The position numbers were made by a program, and so were the translations under genes. From Kitasatospora albolonga (GTDB lineage Bacteria > Actinomycetota > Actinomycetes > Streptomycetales > Streptomycetaceae), in contig CP020563.1 in the NCBI GenBank assembly GCA_002082585.1, forward strand, positions 6,256,001 through 6,320,000: 64,000 nt of DNA, given 5' to 3'. Positions 36,837 to 54,265 of the stretch are shown here, one piece after another (the stretch's first letter is position 1; each line of letters begins with the position of its first letter). The notes below the pieces were generated by a model. That model had not been told where the DNA came from. It was given only the letters and a program-made list of their open reading frames with translations, and did no database searches.

Positions 36837-38522
36837 TTGAGCCATCCGCACCCTGAACTCGGTACCCCGCCGAAGCTCCCGAAGGGCGCCCTGCGGGTCA
36901 CCCCGCTCGGCGGCCTGGGCGAGATCGGCCGCAACATGACGGTTTTCGAGTACGGCGGCCGCCTGCTCATCGTCGACTGCGGCGTTCTCTTCCCCGAGGA
37001 CGAGCAGCCCGGCATCGACCTGATCCTGCCGGACTTCACCACGATCCGGGACCGCCTGGACGACATCGAGGGCATCGTCCTCACGCACGGCCACGAGGAC
37101 CACATCGGCGGCGTCCCGTACCTGCTGCGCCTGAAGCCGGACATCCCCCTCATCGGCTCCAAGCTGACGCTCGCCCTCATCGAGGCGAAGCTCCAGGAGC
37201 ACCGCATCCGCCCCTACACCCTCGAGGTGCAGGAGGGGCAGCGCGAGCGTATCGGCGTCTTCGACTGCGAGTTCATCGCGGTCAACCACTCCATCCCGGA
37301 CGCGCTGGCCGTCGCCATCCGCACCCCCGCGGGCATGGCCGTGGCCACCGGTGACTTCAAGATGGACCAGCTCCCGCTGGACGGCCGGCTCACCGACCTG
37401 CACGCGTTCGCCCGCCTCAGCGAGGAGGGCATCGACCTCCTCCTCTCGGACTCCACGAACGCCGAGGTTCCCGGCTTCGTACCGCCGGAGCGGGACATCT
37501 CCAACGTCCTGCGCACGGTCTTCGCCAACGCCCAGAAGCGCATCATCGTGGCGAGCTTCGCCAGCCACGTGCACCGCATCCAGCAGATCCTGGACGCCGC
37601 CCACGAGTACGGCCGCCGGGTCGCCTTCGTCGGCCGCTCGATGGTCCGCAACATGGGCATCGCCCGAGACCTCGGCTACCTCAAGGTCCCCGCGGGCCTG
37701 GTGGTGGACGTCAAGACCCTCGACGACCTCCCGGACGACGAGGTCGTGCTCGTCTGCACGGGTTCGCAGGGCGAGCCGATGGCGGCCCTCTCCCGGATGG
37801 CCAACCGCGACCACCAGATCCGGATCGTCCCCGGCGACACGGTGATCCTGGCGTCGTCGCTCATCCCCGGCAACGAGAACGCGGTCTACCGCGTGATCAA
37901 CGGCCTGACCCGCTGGGGCGCCAACGTCGTCCACAAGGGCAACGCCAAGGTCCACGTCTCGGGCCACGCCTCGGCCGGCGAGCTGCTGTACTTCTACAAC
38001 ATCTGCAAGCCGAAGAACCTGATGCCGGTCCACGGCGAATGGCGCCACCTGCGGGCCAACGCCGAACTGGGAGCCCTCACCGGCGTGCCCAAGGACCACA
38101 TCGTCATCGCCGAGGACGGCGTGGTCGTCGACCTGATCGACGGCAAGGCCAAGATCGTCGGCAAGGTCCAGGCCGGTTACGTGTACGTCGACGGCCTCTC
38201 CGTCGGCGACGTCACCGAGACCTCCCTCAAGGACCGCCGCATCCTCGGCGACGAGGGCATCATCTCGGTCTTCATCGTGGTCGACAGCTCCTCCGGCAAG
38301 ATCGTGGGCGGCCCCCACATCCAGGCCCGGGGCTCCGGCATCGAAGACAGCGCCTTCACCGGCGTCACGCCGAAGATCCAGGAAGCCCTGGACAAGTCGG
38401 CCCAGGACGGCGTCATGGAGCCGCACCAGCTCCAGCAGCTGGTCCGCCGTGTCGTCGGCAAGTGGGTCTCCGACACCTACCGCCGACGCCCGATGATCCT
38501 CCCGGTCGTCGTCGAGGTCTGA
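36837..38522 (+). CDS. rnj: Ribonuclease J
   Basis: A 561-residue metallo-beta-lactamase/beta-CASP ribonuclease with endo- and 5'-3' exonuclease activity. Zinc motif H84-G-H86-E-D88-H89 (LTHGHEDHIGG), later His in AVNHSIPDA, beta-CASP motifs (SDSTNAE; VHVSGHAS; MPVHGEWRH) and the C-terminal domain are present. The TTG at 36837 (reads SHPHPELGTPPKLPKG) follows AAGGAG by six bases and gives orthologue length; the ATG 66 bases upstream falls before the leader hairpin and has no ribosome site. Confidence 0.95.
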   Translation: MSHPHPELGTPPKLPKGALRVTPLGGLGEIGRNMTVFEYGGRLLIVDCGVLFPEDEQPGIDLILPDFTTIRDRLDDIEGIVLTHGHEDHIGGVPYLLRLKPDIPLIGSKLTLALIEAKLQEHRIRPYTLEVQEGQRERIGVFDCEFIAVNHSIPDALAVAIRTPAGMAVATGDFKMDQLPLDGRLTDLHAFARLSEEGIDLLLSDSTNAEVPGFVPPERDISNVLRTVFANAQKRIIVASFASHVHRIQQILDAAHEYGRRVAFVGRSMVRNMGIARDLGYLKVPAGLVVDVKTLDDLPDDEVVLVCTGSQGEPMAALSRMANRDHQIRIVPGDTVILASSLIPGNENAVYRVINGLTRWGANVVHKGNAKVHVSGHASAGELLYFYNICKPKNLMPVHGEWRHLRANAELGALTGVPKDHIVIAEDGVVVDLIDGKAKIVGKVQAGYVYVDGLSVGDVTETSLKDRRILGDEGIISVFIVVDSSSGKIVGGPHIQARGSGIEDSAFTGVTPKIQEALDKSAQDGVMEPHQLQQLVRRVVGKWVSDTYRRRPMILPVVVEV

Positions 38523-38554
38523 CCCTCCTGACGTCCCTCCCGACCGCCGGTACC

Positions 38555-38594
38555 GGAGCGGGGCCCCTCGATTTGCATCGGGGCGCCCCGCTCC
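38555..38594 (+). terminator. Terminator of rnj
   Basis: GGAGCGGGGC (38555-38564) pairs with GCCCCGCTCC (38585-38594); the inner stem is imperfect. Confidence 0.65.
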
Positions 38595-38684
38595 AGTACG
38601 TTTACGGCTCCGCTCGACCGGGAAGCACCGCGCGCACCTGTGCGCCGGGGCACACCTGACGGGGCGGGAATTCCGACTCAGAAT

Positions 38685-38880
38685 CTCTGATAAAGTCGGG
38701 TCCGCCGAAAGGCAAGGCCACTCCACAGGCCACCGGAAATCGAATTCGGACCGGAAACGGAACGAAAAAGAGTCTGGTAAAGTTGGAACCGCCGGAAAGG
38801 GAAAACGCGAAAGCGAAGAACCTGGAAAGCGCCCCGCTTCGACCGGGGGTCAGGCACTGAAAAGGGTCTGATAGAGTCGG
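38685..38880 (+). promoter_or_regulatory. rRNA operon multiple promoter region
   Basis: Three copies of a box close to TCTGATAAAGTCGG occur, with -10-like TAAAGT at 38691, TAAAGT at 38778 and TAGAGT at 38872 (spacings 87 and 94 bp). Streptomyces rrn operons are known to have several tandem promoters. No matching TTGACA-like -35 hexamers are seen. The rest of the 663-base rnj-16S gap is leader RNA without genes. Confidence 0.6.
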
Positions 38881-38965
38881 AAACGCAAGACAGCAGGACA
38901 AAGAAAAAACTGAAGGGAAGCGCCCGGAGGGGCCCGGTGATACGGGACCGAAGGAAGCGTCCGTT

Positions 38966-38986
38966 CCTTGAGAACTCAACAGCGTG
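38966..38986 (+). promoter_or_regulatory. Leader boxA-type antitermination element
   Basis: CTTGAGAACTCAACAGCGTG resembles the actinobacterial rRNA boxA (TTTGAGAACTC) bound by NusB/S10. A second copy precedes 23S rRNA. Confidence 0.6.
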
Positions 38987-39185
38987 CCAAAAGTCAACGC
39001 CAGATATGTTGATACCCCGGCCTCCACACTCGTGGGGTTGGTGGTTCCTTTGAAAAGTCCTGCACGGGTCGCCTTCGGGTGGCATCGGGCAGGCAATGAA
39101 CACAGCGAGGACGCTGTGAACAACGGGTCTTATTCCGACCGGTTGTTCCGCTCTCGTGTGTGTGCACCCGATTACGGGTAAACAT

Positions 39186-44136
<4,951 letters not shown>

Positions 44137-44138
44137 GT

Positions 44139-44154
44139 TGCTCGCGTCCACTGT
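44139..44154 (+). other. 3' arm of the 23S processing stem
   Basis: TGCTCGCGTCCACTGT pairs perfectly with 40993-41008, bringing both ends of pre-23S together for RNase III. Confidence 0.75.
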
Positions 44155-44210
44155 GTTAGTTCTGAAATAACGAACAGCCGTGACAACACCGGTGTTCAAA
44201 TTTTCATAGT

Positions 44211-44330
44211 GTTTCGGTGGTCATTGCGTTAGGGAAACGCCCGGTTACATTCCGAACCCGGAAGCTAAGCCTTTCAGCGCCGATGGTACTGCAGGGGGGA
44301 CCCTGTGGGAGAGTAGGACGCCGCCGAACA
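44211..44330 (+). rRNA. rrf: 5S ribosomal RNA
   Basis: About 117-120 bases, GTTTCGGTGGTCATTGCG to GTAGGACGCCGCCGAAC, with the conserved CCGAACCCGGAAGCTAAG loop. Ends pair to form helix I. Confidence 0.97.
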
Positions 44331-44340
44331 ATCTTTGTGG

Positions 44341-44372
44341 GAAAGCCCCGTGCCGTCAGGCACGGGGCTTTC
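44341..44372 (+). terminator. rRNA operon terminator
   Basis: A perfect 14-bp stem (44341-44354 with 44359-44372, loop GTCA) just after 5S. Confidence 0.9.
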
Positions 44373-44403
44373 CTGCGTTTCCTGCGTTTCCTGCGTTTCC
44401 TGC
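44372..44403. repeat. Short tandem repeat CCTGCGTTT
   Basis: Three full 9-bp copies plus CCTGC directly after the rrn terminator. Non-coding; no function suggested. Confidence 0.8.
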
Positions 44404-44549
44404 TTGTGTTCCGGCCCGGCAGCCCGGATAGGTCTCTCCTGTCGGGGGTCGAGCTGTCGTCGGCGTACCCCGGAAAGCTCGCGCCGGCCGCGATTATGCG
44501 TATCCCCTGATCCCGTGTATGGTTTACCTCGTTGCCACAGCGCAGCGAG

Positions 44550-44622
44550 GCCCCAATAGCTCAGTCGGTAGAGCGTCTCCATGGTAAGGAGAAGGTCTGC
44601 GGTTCGATTCCGCATTGGGGCT
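44550..44622 (+). tRNA. tRNA-Thr (anticodon GGT)
   Basis: A 73-base cloverleaf: acceptor GCCCCAA with TTGGGGC, D arm AGCTCAGTCGGTAGAGC, anticodon stem TCTCC/GGAGA with loop ATGGTAA (anticodon GGT, reads ACC), T arm GCGGTTCGATTCCGC, discriminator T, CCA not encoded. Confidence 0.97.
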
Positions 44623-44632
44623 CAGAGAGAAA

Positions 44633-44666
44633 CGAAAGGCCCCCGCCATGTGGCGGGGGCCTTTCG
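44633..44666 (+). terminator. Terminator between tRNA-Thr and convergent osaC
   Basis: A near-perfect dyad with 16-base arms around 44649-44650; serves both the tRNA and probably the leftward osaC transcript. Confidence 0.8.
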
Positions 44667-44693
44667 CGTGTGGTGGCCTCGGGCCAGATCCGA

Positions 44694-47321
44694 TCAGATG
44701 CGGGGCGGCTCCGGGACGCGCATCGCCAGGATGGCCATGTCGTCCGACGCGGGCTCCGCCGCGAAGCGCTCCACGGCCCGCAGGATGCGTGCGGCGACCG
44801 CTCCGGCCGTCAGGCCCGTACAGGTCGACAGGACGTTCGCGAGGCCGTCGTCGCCGAGCATGCGGGTGCCCTCGCGGCGTTCGGTGACGCCGTCCGTGAC
44901 GCAGAGGAGGACATCGCCCGGGTCGAGGGTGACCTCCTGCTCGTACAGTTCCAGGTCGTCCAGCACGCCGAGCAGGGGCTGCGGTTCGGCGGCGGGCTCC
45001 ACGGTGCCGTCCTGGCGCAGGCGCAGCGGCAGCGGGTGACCGGCGCAGACGACCTTCAGGAGGGCGCTGCCGTCCTCCTGGGGCCACAGCTCGCCGTACA
45101 GGAGGGTCAGGAAGCGGCTGCGGGCGCCCTCGTCGAGGATGGCCGCGTTGAGGCGTTCCAGGACCGCGGGGCCGGGGAAGCCCTCGCGGGCCAGCAGGCG
45201 CAGGGCGTGGCGGGCCAGGCCCGTGACGGCGGCCGCCTCCGGTCCCGTACCGCAGACGTCGCCGATGGCGAAGCCGTACGCACCGTCGTGGATCGGGAAG
45301 ACGTCGTAGAAGTCGCCGCCGACCTCGTTGCCCTCGCCCGCCGCGCGGTAGATGACCTCGATCTCGACGTTCTCGATGTCGGGGAGGCCCGGGGGCAGCA
45401 GGCTGCGCTGGAGCGACTGGCTGATCGCCATGCGCTCCGAGTACAGGCGGGCGTTGTCCAGGGCCAGGGCGGCCCGGCGGGAGAGGTCCTCGGCCAGTTC
45501 CAGGATCTCCTGGCGGAAGTGGTCGTCCGAGGGCTTCCCGAGCGTCAGCATGCCGATCACGCGGTTGCGGGCGACCAGCGGCAGGACCACCGTCTCGCCG
45601 CCGACCGCCTGGGCCGTGGCGAGGATGGTGCGGGTGGCCGTGGACATGCTCAGCGGCGCGTCGTGGTCCAGGCTGCGGGTGGACGTGCTGAGCGCCGCCC
45701 GGTGACCGGCCTCCGAAGGGGCCGCCCAGATGCGGGCGCCCGGGGTCGGGACCGGGTCGGGCGGGGCGATCTTGGAGAGCAGGGCCTTGAGGCCGTCGAT
45801 GAGGTCCTCGTCCTCGTGGAGCACGTACGAGAGGTACGGGTCCGAGGACTGGTCCGCGATCGTGTAGACCGCGCACCAGGTGGCCAGGGTCGGGACCGTC
45901 ATCTGGGCCATCAGCGCCAGCGTCTGGTCCCGGTCGAGCGTGCCGGCCAGCAGGTCGGACGCCTCCACCAGGAAGGAGAGGGAGCCCCGGCGCAGCCGTT
46001 CCAGCTCGCCCAGGCGTGCGGACTCCACGGCCAGGGCGATGCGGTCGGCGGCGAACTGGAGGCGCAGGGCCTCCTCGTTCGAGTAGCGTCCCGGAGCCTC
46101 GGCCGCGACGCCCAGGGAGCCCGTCAGACGGCCCTCGACCTTGAGCGGGACCGTGACGACCGAGCGCATCCCGGTGTCGGTGAGGAGCGGGACGGCTCCG
46201 GGTACGGCGGTGAGGTCCTCGTGGACGGCGGGCATGCGGGCGGAACCGTAGCGGCCCGTTCCGGCTTCCACGGGGACGCGGGCGAAGCGCTGGCGGGCCG
46301 AGGGGAGGCCCGTCGTGGCGCGGACCTCGAGCTCCGTCTCGTCGTCGGTGGCGAGGAGGAGGAAGGCCGCGTCGGCGTCGAGCATGTCGCGGGCCCGCTC
46401 GACGGTCCGCTGGAGCAGTCCGTCCAGGTCGTCGGGGGCGGGGGAGCCGATGAAGACCTCGAACGGGTCCGTGGCGCGGTTCTCGGACGAGGAGTCGGAG
46501 ACCGGGGCGCGGACCGGGGACTGGAGGACGGCCCGCTCGTAGTCGCGGACGAGGAGGCAGACCGTGGACGGTTCGCCGTCGGTGTCGCGGACCCGCAGAT
46601 GCGAGGCGTAGACGGGGGTGACCCGGCCGTCGGCGCAGCGGATTCCGTAGCTGCCCTCCCAGCGGGAGAGCTGGAGCGCGTCCGCGATGCCGGTGCTGGT
46701 GCCGGGGGTGTGCGGCCAGGCCACGAAGTCGGTGAGCTGTTTGCCGGCGACCTGGTCCGCCGCGTGGCCGAAGAGGAAGGCCGCGTCGTCGTTCCACGCG
46801 GCGATGGAGCCGGAGTGGTCGATCTGGACGACGGCCACCCGTACGCGCTGGTCCGTCACGGGCAGCAGCGCGGTCGGCAGGAGCGGTCCCGCGGAGCGGA
46901 TGCCGACCGGGCGCTCGGGCAGGTCCAGCTGAAACCAGACATGTTTGCGGGTGGGGGTGTACTCGACGCCCCAGCGGGCGGCCAGCGCCGCGCAGAGCAG
47001 CAGGCCCCGGCCGTTCTCGCGGTCCGGGGAGCCGAAGTCGAGCCCGCTGCTCTGGAGCGGGACCTCACGTTCCGGATAGTGGTCGGCGACCTCGACGCGT
47101 ACGCCGTCCTCGGTGCGCAGGCAGAGCACGTCGGCCGCCGTGCCCGCGTGGATCACGGCGTTGGTGACGAGCTCGCTGGTGAGGACGACGGCGTCGTCCA
47201 CGACATCGTTGTACCCCCACCCCTGGAGGGTGTCCCGGACGAAGGCGCGGGCGGTCGCGACCGAGCGCCCGACCGGTTCGAAGGTGGCGGCCGCGCGCGC
47301 GGTGATCACAGCACTCCCCAT
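44694..47321 (-). CDS. osaC: OsaC: anti-sigma-type ATPase / PAS / GAF / PP2C phosphatase
   Basis: An 875-residue cytosolic signalling protein. Order: RsbW-like HATPase (about 10-135; SELVTNAVIHAG, ENGRGLLLC), PAS (about 160-260), two GAF-type sensors (about 310-440 and 450-640) and a SpoIIE-type PP2C domain (about 670-870) with metal-binding Asp in EVGGDFYDVF, FAIGDVCGTG and PASDDMAILAMRV. Orthologous by domain order and position to S. coelicolor OsaC, which is reported to modulate SigB activity after osmotic stress. Divergent from osaA, in line with a common stress module. ATG at 47321. Confidence 0.92.
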   Translation of the reverse strand: MGSAVITARAAATFEPVGRSVATARAFVRDTLQGWGYNDVVDDAVVLTSELVTNAVIHAGTAADVLCLRTEDGVRVEVADHYPEREVPLQSSGLDFGSPDRENGRGLLLCAALAARWGVEYTPTRKHVWFQLDLPERPVGIRSAGPLLPTALLPVTDQRVRVAVVQIDHSGSIAAWNDDAAFLFGHAADQVAGKQLTDFVAWPHTPGTSTGIADALQLSRWEGSYGIRCADGRVTPVYASHLRVRDTDGEPSTVCLLVRDYERAVLQSPVRAPVSDSSSENRATDPFEVFIGSPAPDDLDGLLQRTVERARDMLDADAAFLLLATDDETELEVRATTGLPSARQRFARVPVEAGTGRYGSARMPAVHEDLTAVPGAVPLLTDTGMRSVVTVPLKVEGRLTGSLGVAAEAPGRYSNEEALRLQFAADRIALAVESARLGELERLRRGSLSFLVEASDLLAGTLDRDQTLALMAQMTVPTLATWCAVYTIADQSSDPYLSYVLHEDEDLIDGLKALLSKIAPPDPVPTPGARIWAAPSEAGHRAALSTSTRSLDHDAPLSMSTATRTILATAQAVGGETVVLPLVARNRVIGMLTLGKPSDDHFRQEILELAEDLSRRAALALDNARLYSERMAISQSLQRSLLPPGLPDIENVEIEVIYRAAGEGNEVGGDFYDVFPIHDGAYGFAIGDVCGTGPEAAAVTGLARHALRLLAREGFPGPAVLERLNAAILDEGARSRFLTLLYGELWPQEDGSALLKVVCAGHPLPLRLRQDGTVEPAAEPQPLLGVLDDLELYEQEVTLDPGDVLLCVTDGVTERREGTRMLGDDGLANVLSTCTGLTAGAVAARILRAVERFAAEPASDDMAILAMRVPEPPRI

Positions 47322-47663
47322 ATGGTGTCTCGTCGCTTCCCCGAGTCCTGTGCCCGTTTATCGCCGCTTCGATTCGCTTGCCAGGCTAGACGTTCGTCAA
47401 GGGTGCCGGGTACACGAGGGCCGAGATCGGGACAGGACGCGTCAGGAGTCGTGCGCGGGCGCACGAGTATGTCTCCCGGTGGCAGGGACGGGGTGTGAGT
47501 GGGGGAGGTTGCCCGCCGACCTGTTCCGGCCTGGTACGTTGCAACGATTTGACGTCCGCCCGGCCACCCGTTGACGGTGTGCTGTGGCGGTGAGCCAAAG
47601 TGGAACTGGGCAAGCTTCCGGATAGGCCCGAGCGAAACGGTCAACCCCTGCGGGAGGGACACG
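47322..47663. promoter_or_regulatory. Divergent osaC / osaA promoter region
   Basis: 342 bases without a gene. A GGGTAC at 47408 resembles the -10 of stress sigma factors, but no matching GNNT at 14-16 bp is present, so I do not call a promoter. The osaA ribosome site GGGAGGG is at its right edge. Confidence 0.4.
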
Positions 47664-53153
<5,490 letters not shown>

Positions 53154-53397
53154 TCGGACTCTGAGCGAATCGCTATGAGTTGTTGACCGACTGTGCTCGA
53201 ACGGGTGTGAACTCGCCGTATTCGGGGAACCTTCTGGTCTCCCACCGCGTTTGCGGTATGTGCACAGTGACATCGCGGTGACAGGGTGTGGTGACGGGCG
53301 GGGTGCGGCTACCATGACCGGCACAAGGACGGACGGCGTAAGGGAGTCGTCCCCTGGGGCGGCACCCGGTGCATTTCCGGGGCGAGGAGGGCGGGCC

Positions 53398-54081
53398 ATG
53401 GTGCAGAAGGCCAAGATCCTCCTGGTCGATGACCGGCCGGAGAATCTGCTGGCGCTGGAGGCCATCCTCTCTGCGCTCGATCAGACACTGGTCCGGGCAT
53501 CGTCAGGGGAGGAGGCGCTCAAAGCGCTGCTCACGGACGACTTCGCGGTCATTCTGCTGGACGTCCAGATGCCGGGCATGGACGGTTTCGAGACCGCCGC
53601 CCACATCAAGCGGCGCGAGCGGACCCGGGACATCCCGATCATCTTCCTCACCGCGATCAACCACGGCCCGCACCACACCTTCCGGGGCTACGCGGCCGGC
53701 GCGGTGGACTACATCTCCAAGCCGTTCGACCCGTGGGTGCTGCGCGCCAAGGTCTCGGTCTTCGTCGAGCTGTACATGAAGAACTGCAAGCTCCGTGAGC
53801 AGGCCGCGCTCCTGCGGCTCCAGCTGGAGGGCGACGGCCACACGGGCGGCGGGCACGAGAAGGAGCCCGCCGGTCTGCTGGCCGAACTCTCCGCGCGGCT
53901 CGCGGCGGTCGAGGAGCAGGCGGAGGCGCTCTCCAAGCAGCTCGACGACGAGTCGGCGGACGCGGCGGCCGTCGCCACGGCGGCCCATCTCGAACGCAAG
54001 CTCACCGGTCTGCGCCGCGCGCTCGACGCGCTGGAGCCGGGCACGGGCGGCGGCACCGGGGTCCTGCCCGCGCAGAACTAG
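53398..54081 (+). CDS. osaB: OsaB: response regulator with coiled-coil output
   Basis: A 227-residue protein: receiver domain (about 1-125) with D11-D12, phospho-acceptor Asp55 (ILLDVQMPGMDG) and Lys108 (DYISKPFD), then a helical coiled-coil tail (LLAELSARLAAVEEQAEALSKQL). No DNA-binding domain, as reported for S. coelicolor OsaB, so it acts by protein contact. The ATG at 53398 follows GAGGAGGG; longer starts upstream read non-conserved sequence. It lies 244 bases after osaA, so it may have its own promoter. Confidence 0.92.
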   Translation: MVQKAKILLVDDRPENLLALEAILSALDQTLVRASSGEEALKALLTDDFAVILLDVQMPGMDGFETAAHIKRRERTRDIPIIFLTAINHGPHHTFRGYAAGAVDYISKPFDPWVLRAKVSVFVELYMKNCKLREQAALLRLQLEGDGHTGGGHEKEPAGLLAELSARLAAVEEQAEALSKQLDDESADAAAVATAAHLERKLTGLRRALDALEPGTGGGTGVLPAQN

Positions 54082-54265
54082 CGCCTTCGTCCGGAACGGG
54101 CCGGGCCGGTTGCGCTTCGGACACGGTACGCAGCAGCTGCGGGCGGCTTCCGGAACGCTCTCTGCCATGAGGGCGTGTCAGTTCCCGGTCCCCGCGCGGC
54201 GACACGGTCGGGTGAACCAGTAGGCGAACGTGTTCACGGGCGTGGACAGCGGTAACCTCGGCATC

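Noticed and set aside
36696..38726. A 676-codon antisense ORF over rnj
   Set aside because: Asp/Val/Leu-rich shadow of RNase J in another frame.
47388..47413. SigB-type promoter upstream of osaA
   Set aside because: GGGTAC is present but no GNNT at the required 14-16 bp distance.
53251..53397. Longer OsaB starting at 53251
   Set aside because: The extra residues are not receiver-like and the ATG at 53398 has a strong GAGGAGGG site.
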